Assembly (NCBI GenBank): GCA_013306675.1
Contig: JABLUY010000011.1
Coordinates: forward strand, 41,001-105,000
DNA length: 64,000 nucleotides
Direction of reading: 5' to 3'
Source of the DNA: Thraustochytrium sp. TN22
Lineage: Eukaryota; Sar; Bigyra; Thraustochytrida; Thraustochytriidae
This document shows, in pieces, positions 48,309-56,421 of this stretch. Made by a program: the position numbers and the translations under genes. A model generated the notes under the pieces. The model worked only from the letters and a program-made list of their open reading frames with translations. It ran no database searches and was not told the DNA's origin. Position 1 is the first letter of the stretch. Each line of letters opens with the position of its first letter.

Positions 48309-49418
48309 ATGCTGGCGAGTACAGCGCGGAGGTTGGCCCGCACGCACCAGGCGCAGTGGACCAGGTGGACGGGGCCGCAGGCGGCACGGGCGCTCAGCAT
48401 GGCGTCCAAGCCCGACTGCGTCAAGCTGGCGCTGCTGGCGACGCAGGACACGGGCGTCGCGCTGCAGCGCAAGGTGGCGGCCGGGCCCGACCTGGAGATG
48501 CTGGTGGGCGGGTCCGTGGACGAGCTCGTGGAGCAGCACGGCGACGCGCTGCGTGAGGTGACGGCCATGGTCATCTGGGCGCACTCCAAGAGCGCGCCCC
48601 TGGGCGACCACCTGCAGCCGGGGGGCGTCTTGGAGAACGTCAAGTGGATGCACAGCTTTAGCGCCGGCGTCGACCACATGGCGGACCTGCTCGAGGGCAC
48701 GCTGTCGGGCTCGCGCTCTGACATTGCCGTCACGAACGGGCGCGGCGCCTTTTCGTCGTCGCTCGCCGAGTACGTGATTGCCGCCTGCATGCACTTCACC
48801 AAGAAGCTGCCGCGCTGCATGCAGAACAAGCGCGAGAAGAAGTTCGACCGCTTCACCATGCCCGTGCTCAAGGGTCGCCAGATCGGCTTCATCGGCTTCG
48901 GCCACATTGCGCAGAGTGCTGCGCGCATTGCCAAGGACGCCTTTGGCATGCGCGTCGCCGCGCTGCGTCGCAATCCGAACAAGCAGGACTCCGACCTGGC
49001 CGACGAGATCTACACGGACAAGGCCTCGCTTGCGCGCGACTGCGACTACATCGTCTGCACCCTTCCAGGCACGCCCGAGACCCTCAAGTTCTGCGACGAG
49101 GAGCTCTTCAGCGCCATGCGCCAGGACGCCGTCTTCATCTCCTGTGGCCGCGGCAGCGCCGTGGACGAGGACGCCATTGCCGCCGCGCTCAATGCCGAGC
49201 GCATTTGCGCAGCTCTCGACGTCTTCGCCACCGAGCCGCTCCCCGAGTCCAGCCCCCTCTGGACCGTGCCGGACGACCGCCTGTGGATCACCGCCCACAA
49301 CGCGGACCTCACGGAGGACTTTTTCAGGCTCGGCTGGGAGCACTTTCGCAGGAACTTTGATGCCTACCGTCGCGGCGACGACTTCGTCTCCCCTGTCGAC
49401 AAGTCTGAGGGCTATTGA
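48309..49418 (+). CDS. D-isomer-specific 2-hydroxyacid dehydrogenase, putative mitochondrial
   Basis: A 369-residue NAD(P)-dependent enzyme that interconverts 2-keto and D-2-hydroxy acids. ATG 48309 opens a basic, acid-free amphipathic N-terminus (MLASTARRLARTHQAQWTRW), typical of mitochondrial targeting. ATG 48399, at MASKPD, could give a cytosolic form. The nucleotide-binding motif is GFIGFGHIAQSAARIA. The catalytic triad is at the expected places: R281 (SCGRGSAVDEDA), E309 (ATEPLPESSPLW) and H330 (WITAHNAD). The HxxD/HxxT variation after the His is unusual but seen in the glyoxylate/hydroxypyruvate-reductase-like branch. The substrate cannot be told from sequence. Confidence 0.9.
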   Translation: MLASTARRLARTHQAQWTRWTGPQAARALSMASKPDCVKLALLATQDTGVALQRKVAAGPDLEMLVGGSVDELVEQHGDALREVTAMVIWAHSKSAPLGDHLQPGGVLENVKWMHSFSAGVDHMADLLEGTLSGSRSDIAVTNGRGAFSSSLAEYVIAACMHFTKKLPRCMQNKREKKFDRFTMPVLKGRQIGFIGFGHIAQSAARIAKDAFGMRVAALRRNPNKQDSDLADEIYTDKASLARDCDYIVCTLPGTPETLKFCDEELFSAMRQDAVFISCGRGSAVDEDAIAAALNAERICAALDVFATEPLPESSPLWTVPDDRLWITAHNADLTEDFFRLGWEHFRRNFDAYRRGDDFVSPVDKSEGY

Positions 49419-49777
49419 CGCTCAGACCCAAGTGCCACGGAGTCCCTGTGCCATGGAGCCCCTGGTGGACCGAGCATCAAAGACGAGAAATCAAACCCGA
49501 CCTCGAGAGCCTGTTTGGGGTAGAATGCTAGCTCCCTTGTGATGCCGCTTGCCTTCTGGCTAAGCTAACTTTAGGCCTACTTGGCGACCTTGTGATGTCT
49601 GCTCTGTCCGCGCCGGCGAGCTCACATCGCTGGCCAAACAAATGCCTCAAGAGAAACAGCCCCATTCGCTGACTGCGCCACGACCGTCCACTGCGCGGTC
49701 GCTCGCGCGCGCGGCAGAGCTCGGAGCGCGCGGACGTGGGCGGGAGCTGCGCGCGCGCGGGCGGCCAGGGAGGGAAG
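49419..49777. other. Spacer upstream of bL36m
   Basis: 359 bases between two plus-strand genes. It contains the 3' flank of the dehydrogenase and the promoter and leader of the ribosomal-protein gene. A frame beginning at ATG 49642 is out of phase with bL36. Nothing else was seen. Confidence 0.45.
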
Positions 49778-50041
49778 ATGAAGGTGCGGACGGCGGTGCG
49801 GCGCATCTGCCGCGACTGCCAGATCGTGAAGCGCAAGGGCCGCGTGCGGGTCATCTGCAAGAGCAACCCCCGGCACAAGCAGCGGCAGGGCCTGCACACG
49901 AGCGCGGCGCCGGCGGCGCCGCAGCTGGCGGCCGTGGCCGCGCCGGTGGCCGGCCCGGCTTCGCTCGCGGGCGCCAGCCCCTTTGGCGTGCAGACGCGCT
50001 TTGCGTCCACGGCGGCGGCGCTGCGCGTGCTGCTCTTCTAA
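49778..50041 (+). CDS. MRPL36: Mitochondrial large-subunit ribosomal protein bL36m
   Basis: An 87-residue protein. Residues 1-38 are a full bacterial-type L36: [20 protein letters not shown], then [16 protein letters not shown], with zinc ligands C11, C14, C27 and H32 all present. bL36 is a small zinc-ribbon protein of the large ribosomal subunit. The ATG at 49778 is the canonical L36 start and has no upstream presequence. Instead the protein has a 49-residue C-terminal extension, Ala/Pro-rich and then [16 protein letters not shown], which is basic, hydroxylated and acid-free like a mitochondrial presequence. With no plastid genes evident, mitochondrial location is most likely. Confidence 0.9.
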   Translation: MKVRTAVRRICRDCQIVKRKGRVRVICKSNPRHKQRQGLHTSAAPAAPQLAAVAAPVAGPASLAGASPFGVQTRFASTAAALRVLLF

Positions 50042-50353
50042 AGCTCTTCGAAAGAGACGGCAGCCAGCTCGCTGCTCCTACGAGCACGACCTCGGCTTCC
50101 TCTTCTTCTTCTGCTTCGTCATCATCACCCGTCATCTCCACTGCACCATCATCTCCCTCTTGCTTCTCCTCGAGACACACAGAATGGCTGTGCTGCTGTG
50201 ATGCGCACGGCGCCGCCCGGGACGGCGCGACAACAAGCATGTGCGCCCAGATACATGCATGCGTGTGCAGCACGGCTTCCGGCTATACAATAAAAGAACG
50301 ACTCGTTTTGGCTTTTTACGTCACGTGCTGCATGCGCTGCATCGCAATCACAA
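50042..50353. other. Convergent 3' spacer
   Basis: 312 bases between the stops of bL36m and the minus-strand oxidoreductase. CT- and TCTTC-rich DNA at 50095-50160 probably belongs to the 3' UTR. AATAAA occurs at 50289 on the plus strand and could be a polyadenylation signal for bL36m. Confidence 0.45.
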
Positions 50354-51604
50354 TCACAGCTTGGCGGCCGTGGCAGCGGGCGGGCCAGCGACGCGCTCAA
50401 AGTTGATGCCGACACTCTGCAGCCGCTCGATGAGCGCCGTGCCCATGGCGCTGGCAGGCGTGAGAAAGCCGCTGGAGCGCGGGAGCACCTCGCGCTGGCG
50501 CGAGAGGCAGAGCGCGGACTCCATGAGCATCTTGGCGGTCTCCTCGTAGCCCGGGTCCTTATCGCTGGAGACGCACACCCAAACGTACTGAGAGCTGTCG
50601 AGCGCATTCTCCGCCTTGATGTAGGCCTTGAACCAGGACTTGTCGCGCATCTCCTTCGACGGGCCCTCGCCCTGCTTGGGCAGGCGACCGGCTTCGACCA
50701 TGGCCTTGCGCTTGGACGGCGGCGGGAGCGGGCGCGCCAACTTCTGCGCCGCCTTCTCGCTCGGCGCGAACGCCACCTCGCGGTAGGAGAAGTCGGCGCC
50801 GTAGCCGAGCACGGCGGCCGACTTGCGCACGACGCGCGAGTTGATGTTGGCCATCCCAAAGGGGCCGATCCAGCTCTGCGTGTCCTTGTCGAACTCCGCG
50901 CTCGCAAAGTCGGCGTCCTCGGGCCGCGCGCCGCCGGGCGGCGCACCGCCCAGCGTGAAGGGGTCGTCCTTGAGCGCGTTCAGCGTCGGGTCGCTCTCCG
51001 TGGCCAGGCCGGTCGCCAGCGAGCCGCCGCTCAGGCTGCCCACAAAGGTGAAGTAGTTGGTCACCCGGCCCACGCGCACGTCCTGGCCAAAGGCCTCGCG
51101 CAGCTTGTTCACCGCGTACAGAACGCCAAGGTCCGACGGGAGAGAGTCGAAGCCGCAGAAGCTCGAGAGAATCGTCGAGTTCGCCTGCGCCGCCGGGTTG
51201 AGCCGGTCCGCCTGGATCCTCACCCAGGGCGTCTCGCCCGTGATGTCGCAGTAGTCGCAGCGCTCTGCGATGCACGCCTCCAGAATCGGCGTGCCCATTT
51301 GGCTGAACGGCCCGGCCAACGCCGCGATCACCCGCGTGCGTCGCGCCATGGCGTGCAGCCCGGCCGTGTCGTCCAGCGAGCACACGATCACCGTCGGCAC
51401 GCTGCGGTACCCGGGCATGGCCTGCACGCGCTCGCGCAGCGCCTCAAGCTTCTCGCGCGACCGCCCGCCCACCGCCCACTTGAGTCCCTCCGGGCCCTGC
51501 GTCGCAAGGTACTCCACGGCGAGCTGGCCCGTGAACCCGGTCGCGCCCCACACCACCACCTCCAGATCGCGCGCCGCGCGCTGCTCCGTGCTCTGCTGCG
51601 CCAT
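50354..51604 (-). CDS. Saccharopine-dehydrogenase-like oxidoreductase (SCCPDH family)
   Basis: A 416-residue protein from ATG 51604. The N-terminal Rossmann fold is clear: LEVVVWGATGFTGQLAVEYL with GATGFTG at residues 19-25, then VGGRSREKLEALRERV. The family signatures follow: ALAGPFSQMGTPILEACI, CDYCDITGETPWVR and SSFCGFDSLPSDLG. This matches human SCCPDH and bacterial trans-acting enoyl reductases rather than true saccharopine dehydrogenase. These enzymes are NADPH-dependent and often sit on lipid droplets or act in lipid metabolism. The substrate is unknown. The C-terminal hydrophobic segment is short, and no clear membrane anchor is seen. Confidence 0.88.
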   Translation of the reverse strand: MAQQSTEQRAARDLEVVVWGATGFTGQLAVEYLATQGPEGLKWAVGGRSREKLEALRERVQAMPGYRSVPTVIVCSLDDTAGLHAMARRTRVIAALAGPFSQMGTPILEACIAERCDYCDITGETPWVRIQADRLNPAAQANSTILSSFCGFDSLPSDLGVLYAVNKLREAFGQDVRVGRVTNYFTFVGSLSGGSLATGLATESDPTLNALKDDPFTLGGAPPGGARPEDADFASAEFDKDTQSWIGPFGMANINSRVVRKSAAVLGYGADFSYREVAFAPSEKAAQKLARPLPPPSKRKAMVEAGRLPKQGEGPSKEMRDKSWFKAYIKAENALDSSQYVWVCVSSDKDPGYEETAKMLMESALCLSRQREVLPRSSGFLTPASAMGTALIERLQSVGINFERVAGPPAATAAKL

Positions 51605-51777
51605 CCTGCCTGCGTCTGCCTGCGTCTGCCTGCGCCTGCCTGCGCCTGCCGCTCTGCTCACCTCCGCCGCGCGCGACTTGCTTCAGGTTCTGTTGGGCGC
51701 GGGTCCAGGGCACGCCCATGGCATGGCGCAGCTGGCTGCGGCCCTGAGTCCGACTCGGTCTGTCGCGCAAAGTCACT

Positions 51778-52283
51778 GACACGACTCGCTCTCACAGTTC
51801 AACTCTAAGCTCGGCTTGGCCACTGGCAAGGGCTTCCCCTCCGGATGCTTGATGATGGATGCAGTAGCTCGTGCTGCTTGGCGCGGCTTCTTCGTGACGA
51901 GGCAGAGCGCTTCCGACATGCCGATCTCTTCGGTACGCGTGCATTTAGGTTTGCTTGTAAGCCAACGCAGCCTCGCGTACTCACAGTCAATGGGTTCGCG
52001 AGAGGCTTTCAGTCAAAGCGAGGACCAGATCTGCGAATGCTGGTTCTCTCAAGACCAGTTGTCTGGCCTTTGCCACAAAAAGGGGGATCTTCGCGCAACC
52101 AAGCATGTCCTTGCAATACGCGCTGCACATGCCTACTAGCCACTCGTATCTGTCGTCGAGATTGGGCAGCACACCCAGCATCGTGTAGTTAGCCCTGCAC
52201 TGCTCGTCTGACCCGCTGCCCAGGATGAACCAATCATTACTTTGACGAATCTTCCTAGTGCGGGCATGAGCATCTGGTGGCAC
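51778..52283 (-). pseudogene. Possible minus-strand gene remnant
   Basis: Two neighbouring minus-strand stretches look like protein but are in different frames. One (stop at 51987, ATG at 52181, open to 52283) includes NDWFILGSGSDEQCRANY and DRYEWLVGMCSAYCKDML. The other, downstream near 51778-51921, reads MSEALCLVTKKPRQAARATA and further lysine/proline-rich sequence. A consensus donor, GTGAGT, lies between them but is preceded by a stop in frame. The region has a more balanced base composition than nearby DNA. It could be a broken gene, an unresolved spliced gene, or chance. No family is recognised. Confidence 0.3.
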
Positions 52284-52477
52284 CAGCTAGATCTTCTCTC
52301 GCGGCATTGTTGCAACAGTGCCGCGCGCTGCCTCACGCACGTTGCAGCGCACGGCGATGCCACCTTCACCACGGCCTCGCCTGGCCTCGCCTCGCCTCGC
52401 CTCGCCTCGCCTCGCTCCGTCTCGCCGTCACGCCGTCACGCCGTCACGGTCACGGTCAGACTCCGTCCGAGTAGGCT

Positions 52478-52523
52478 CACCACCACCACCACCACCACCA
52501 CCACCACCACCACCACCACCACC
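52478..52523. repeat. (CAC)n microsatellite
   Basis: About fifteen perfect CAC units, some 160 bases upstream of the histone-fold gene start codon. Confidence 0.92.
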
Positions 52524-52684
52524 CAACCACCATCACCACCCCGACGAAGTCGACAACGACGAAGACGAAGACGAACACGACGAGCATCGCGGTGTCGTGG
52601 AGCACGAGCACCACGGCGCCTCTCTCGGCTGCGCTCGCCAGCAGGCAAAGCCCGCTGTCGGCCAGGCCAGCCCAGACAGGCAGC

Positions 52685-52719
<35 letters not shown>

Positions 52720-53173
52720 TGGCGGCGGCGGCCGGGCGGAGGCGGCGCGCGAGGAGACGGGCGCCAAGAAGACCAAGGCGGAGCAGGGCGGCGGCGGCGG
52801 CGACAAGGCGGTGCGCGAGGGTGCGGGCGCCGAGGATGAGGGCGCCGCGGCCAAGAAGCGCGCGCGGCCGGCGCTGGCGGAGGGCGAGGAGCTCATCCGC
52901 GCAGGCACGATTCGACGCATCATGAAGGTACCCTCGGACGTCAAGATGACCGGGTCGGAGGCCGTGCACCTGGTGTCCAAGGCCACGGAGCTCTTCATCG
53001 GCGACCTCGTGGAGCGCTCGCTCGAAGGCGCGCTCGCCGACAACCGCAAGGTCGTCCGCTACCAGGACGTTGCAGACTGCGTGAAGAAGGTCCCGCGACT
53101 CGAAACCTTCATTGAGTTGCTGCCGGATCTCGCAGCGCTCTGCAACACGCCGGGCGCCTCCTCGTCAACATGA
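52685..53173 (+). CDS. Histone-fold protein, CHRAC1/POLE4 (Dpb3/Dls1) type
   Basis: A 162-residue protein from ATG 52685 (GCATGGCGG). The first 75 residues are low-complexity and carry basic patches (KKTKAEQ, AAKKRARPALA). Residues about 77-150 form one histone fold: TIRRIMKVPSDVKMTGSEAV, LVSKATELFIGDLVERSL and KVVRYQDVADCVKKVPRLE. The pattern RIMK.P-x-V, then KATELF and V-x-Y-x-D-(V/L)-A, matches CHRAC1 and the related DNA polymerase epsilon subunits better than NF-YC or NC2-alpha. Such subunits pair with a second histone-fold partner (CHRAC17/POLE3), which is not in this window. The role would be in chromatin remodelling or replication. Confidence 0.8.
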
Positions 53174-54304
53174 GACCGCACATGCACTCATCTCCGCTTT
53201 TCCTTCTCTCTCTCTCTCTCTCTCTTCACGCGAAGCCCACCAGGCTTTCGTCGACGCCAAGTCCAAATGCTCTCACCTCCTTCGGCCACCGTCAGGGCGG
53301 CGGCGGCAAGCAAGGCGGCGAGATTCTCGGGTCGCCCAGTAGGACGATGTGATCATGTTGAGAAATCACTGACCACGGCTTTTTGTTTCTTGGCACGAGG
53401 TGGTACCGTGGCAGAGTGCAACTCGCGTTCTTGTTGCACGCTTGCGCTGCCGTCGCTGTTACCGTCGCCACAATCTCTTGTTGTCATCACCAACATCGCC
53501 GTCCTTGGGTCCTTCGTCGCCCCTTCCGACGCTGATAACGCCATGAGCCGCTTCAACACGGGCGCCACATGTGATAAGAGCGGCGTTCAGACAAGTTGCA
53601 ACGTCTTTTCGGGACAGCACGGTTCATGTAAAGTCCAGCCTCGGGCTCTACTCTGTCGGTTACCCGACTGTCTTCAGAGGCAAGCTGCACGATAAAAACC
53701 GCGCTCTTCGTCGATCTTGAGTGGCCCGCGTTCATCTCCACCTTCGACCTCTTCTACCGCAGCCCCCCTTCGACTGCAGCAACGCCCATGTGTTGGTCGG
53801 CGAGACGCTCGCGGCCGCATGGGTCGCGGCGACATCTTCGACACCTACAATGCCCATCGACTCTTCAAGGGCCCCGTCGACCCTGCTTCTTCACGCTGCA
53901 GCGCAATCACGGGTATAAGGTCGTGCGTGAATCGATGTCATCTCCTTTAGAACATTACAACATCATCGACACGCCCTGCAGGAACGGGGCGACACACAGA
54001 GCCGCGATTGTGTGCCAAGATGGGCGAGCTCACCCTCGACAGATCGGAATTTACCAGCGTTCCGGAGCCCTGCGACCAGCTTGATGGCACCTTGCACGAC
54101 CGTTATCTACCTCAAACCCCCTACACAACGCTGCAGCCAGTCGAACAGGTGGCGAACCGGCATTTACGAGTACATCATCCCCTCCAGCATGGACTTTGAC
54201 GTCGCAAGAACGCCAACGGCAGCACATACCTCGATGAGCACGAGATTGCCCGGGCGCAAACCCACGTCGATAGCATCCATTCCTGAGTGTGTGACGGACG
54301 CAGA
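53174..54304. other. Convergent spacer containing a gene relic
   Basis: 1.1 kb between the stops of the histone-fold and kinase-like genes. (CT)n lies at about 53204-53222. Positions 53500-54286 hold a frame-broken plus-strand relic (listed separately). Confidence 0.5.
53500..54286 (+). pseudogene. Frame-broken plus-strand gene relic
   Basis: Protein-like segments follow one another on the plus strand but keep changing frame. Examples, in order: NAMSRFNTGATCDKSG (about 53541); SSLGLYSVGYPTVFRGKLHD (frame starting 53571, stop at 53718); FVDLEWPAFISTFDLFYRSP (from 53707); NAHVLVGETLAAAWVA; GDIFDTYNAHRLFKGPVD; CFFTLQRNHGYKVVRESMSS; GIYEYIIPSSMDFDV; and NANGSTYLDEHEIARAQTHV, which ends at a TGA at 54284. 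There are no gaps that introns could fill, so small insertions or deletions best explain it. The antisense strand has no comparable coding signal. No family is recognised. Confidence 0.5.
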
Positions 54305-55243
54305 TCATTGCGCCACCGCGGCCTCCGCCCCTTCGTCCGCCGCCGCCGCTGCCGCTGCCTCCGCCGCCTCCGCCTCCGCCGCCGCTGCCGCCGCCTCCTG
54401 TGCTCTCATCTGCGCCCTGCGCAGTTTCTCACGCAGCACCCCCATCTCCTTCTTCTTGGCGACCCTGGAGCTGCTGCGAGACGTCATGCCAAAGTCAATG
54501 ACGGCCGCCTTCGCCTCGGTGGCGTTCCACACAAAGTTGCTCAGCGTCACATCGCCGTGCAAGAATCCTGCCTCGTGCACCGCTGCCAGAGCGGAGATTG
54601 CCGACTCAGCCACGGCTGGTGTAATGGCTACGTCTCGCGACGCAAGCGACTCCCCCGCGTCCATCGTGGCCACCACGTGACGCCAGCCGGAAAGTGGGCC
54701 AGCAAAGACGAGAAACGGGATAGCCGTCCCCTGGAGGTGCTGCATCCCCTCATAGGCAGCCATTTCTGTCTCGTTGAGCGAGATACCGTGCTCAGTCACG
54801 GAGGAGTGATCGCTCGCCATGGCGTCCTTTATGTACATGACCGGCATCCCGTCCCCCAGCGTCAGTCGCGTCACGTTCGTGAACTCGCTGCCGCCCACGT
54901 TCGTGTAGCGCGGGTCCCAGGGGAGAGGCTGAATAGCCGCGAAGAGGTCGTGCGGCATCATTCTTGCCGTATAGGTCGAAGCTGTCGTGCCAGCTTCGGC
55001 ATTACTGCGGCGAGCACCTGCCTCCTGCTCCGTCTCCTGGCGAGGCTCCGCCTTCGTGACGCTGGCGCGAAGCATGTCTCGAACAGCCTGGTCCATGTCC
55101 TGCCAGAAGTCGCCATCCGACGCGTGCTGCGCGATCTCTGCAGCCAGCTCGTCGCTCAGGTCAGGCAAGTCGCTCGCCTCCAGCGCGGCAAAGTCGTGCC
55201 GGTTCCACTGTGCCACGGGCTTGTTGCCTTGCGGCAGCGGCAT
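54305..55243 (-). CDS. Small protein-kinase-like protein
   Basis: A 312-residue protein from ATG 55243; longer upstream frame lacks conserved sequence. The C-terminal lobe of a kinase fold is recognisable: ALAAVHEAGFLHGDVTLSNF, a catalytic loop of the HGD-x-x-x-x-N form found in RIO, aminoglycoside-kinase-like and atypical kinases, and VIDFGMTS in place of DFG. Upstream, PVMYIKDAMASDHSSV and a hinge-like stretch (AIPFLVFAGPLSGW) may supply the ATP-binding lobe, but no Gly-rich loop is evident. The tail is Ala/Glu-rich helix ([17 protein letters not shown]). It is flanked on both sides by frame-broken relics. Substrate and activity are unknown. Confidence 0.65.
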   Translation of the reverse strand: MPLPQGNKPVAQWNRHDFAALEASDLPDLSDELAAEIAQHASDGDFWQDMDQAVRDMLRASVTKAEPRQETEQEAGARRSNAEAGTTASTYTARMMPHDLFAAIQPLPWDPRYTNVGGSEFTNVTRLTLGDGMPVMYIKDAMASDHSSVTEHGISLNETEMAAYEGMQHLQGTAIPFLVFAGPLSGWRHVVATMDAGESLASRDVAITPAVAESAISALAAVHEAGFLHGDVTLSNFVWNATEAKAAVIDFGMTSRSSSRVAKKKEMGVLREKLRRAQMRAQEAAAAAAEAEAAEAAAAAAADEGAEAAVAQ

Positions 55244-56421
55244 GGTGTGTAGGTGGCTGGGCAAGTGGGTGTCCCCCCCCCCTTCCCTCTTTCTGCGCCG
55301 CGCGCCGCGCCGCGCCGCGGGACCTCCTCCCCCCGCGCGACTCCTGTAGGGGGGTTTGCCGCCCGTGGGATCCGGCATCACATCAGCTACGAAGAGAGCG
55401 CAGCGCAGCGCTCCGGGCGCGCTGAGCCTGCGCGCGACGGGGACGTTTCCGTGCGCAACGGAGCCGATCCGGGCGCAGCACCAATGCAGCATCTTGAAGG
55501 ACGTGACGCTGAGCGGGGTTCTGCGGCAGTCCCTGGCCGAACGACGCGCTGCTGGAGTTGCTCGTGTACCTGAACACTCAACTGCACCGACTGGACAAAG
55601 GCACGAACACGCTCTGGTCGCCACAGGAGTCGCTTGGGTCGCTGGCCCGGGCCGTGCGATGTGGGAACGCGACCAAAGCCGGTCCGAGAGATGCGGCGCT
55701 CCCTGAAGATCTTGGTAAGGGCCAGAGCAAGCCGCTCGGGCTGATGCGGCGGGCCCACAGGAACCTCACGTGGTGACAAAAGCCACGTCCCCCGCCGCGC
55801 GTGACCTGGTGTCGTACGAGATGAGACGAAGCAGGTCGAGCACCTGTTCAGCGTTGATCTCCGACCGTACGATGGCCTCGGCGCCGCAAAAGACGTCCGT
55901 GAGAGCACAGAGCCGGAGGCGCGCGAGGCCAGTGAGCTCGCGAGGCTGCGCCTGGGCTGCGCCTTGGCCTGCGACTGGGCTTGTCGTGCGAAGCGTCCTC
56001 GGGGTCGAGTAAGAACCAGAGCTGCAGAAGCACGGCTGCGAGCGTACACTCAATCATCTGGATGTCGTCCGGGTCGTCGAGCGGCGTACGCAGCAGGATG
56101 CTGGCTTCGCAAGGCTCGCGCACGTCTACCAAGGCTAATTCCAACCCAAGGATGCCAATCTCTATGTGAAACTGTGTTTGCATGATGCGATCGAAAAGCA
56201 CAAGGATGGCTACCTCCACAAGACACTGCCACGAGAGAGAACGTTTGCTGGATACCGCGAACTCACGTTACGCTGCACAAGGTCTTGCTGCCCAGACAAA
56301 AGTAGAAGTGCATGGGCAGTGCTAGGTCACGGAGGCGAAAGAAAGCTGGGTGAAGCTACGAACTCGCTTGTCCCAGGTCGTGGACGTCCCTGCTGATCAA
56401 GTTGTCGATGCAGATTCTCGC
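55244..56421. other. Spacer between kinase-like and NOPCHAP1-like genes, containing a relic
   Basis: 1.2 kb. The kinase-like promoter lies near 55244-55400. Positions 55400-56360 hold a plus-strand protein-like relic or unresolved spliced gene (listed separately). The base composition is less GC-rich from 56100 onwards. Confidence 0.45.
55395..56360 (+). pseudogene. Plus-strand gene relic or unresolved spliced gene
   Basis: Protein-like pieces in changing plus-strand frames: CSILKDVTLSG (about 55488), WPNDALLELLVYLNTQLHRL (about 55533), VEHLFSVDLRPYDGLGAAKD (about 55836), QKHGCERTLNHLDVVRVVER (about 56022) and ANLYVKLCLHDAIEKHKDGY (about 56154). The last two share a frame but are separated by a TAA at 56136; another TAA in that frame is at 56010. 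A consensus donor (CGA|GTAAGA at 56009) and an AAG acceptor at 56150 would join two of the pieces in phase, so splicing could explain part of the pattern. The minus strand also has open frames here. The family is unknown. Confidence 0.4.

Larger units (their letters stand above)
51605..52684. other. Divergent intergenic region with a relic and a (CAC)n tract
   Basis: 1.1 kb between the SCCPDH-like and histone-fold genes. It contains CTGCCTGCGT-type repeats at 51608-51655, a protein-like minus-strand remnant at 51778-52283 (listed separately), TCGCCTCGCC repeats at 52379-52413, and a (CAC)n tract at 52478-52523. Confidence 0.5.

Noticed and set aside
47378-48982. 534-codon minus-strand frame
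   Set aside because: It runs antisense through the hydroxyacid dehydrogenase and then encodes the nested DNA repeats (several copies of a GHRK-like string), so it reflects repeats rather than a gene.
52685-53173. NF-YC or NC2-alpha identity for the histone-fold gene
   Set aside because: The KATELF and V-x-Y-x-D-V-A pattern fits CHRAC1/POLE4 better; the NF-YC-specific N-terminal helix and interaction residues are not evident.
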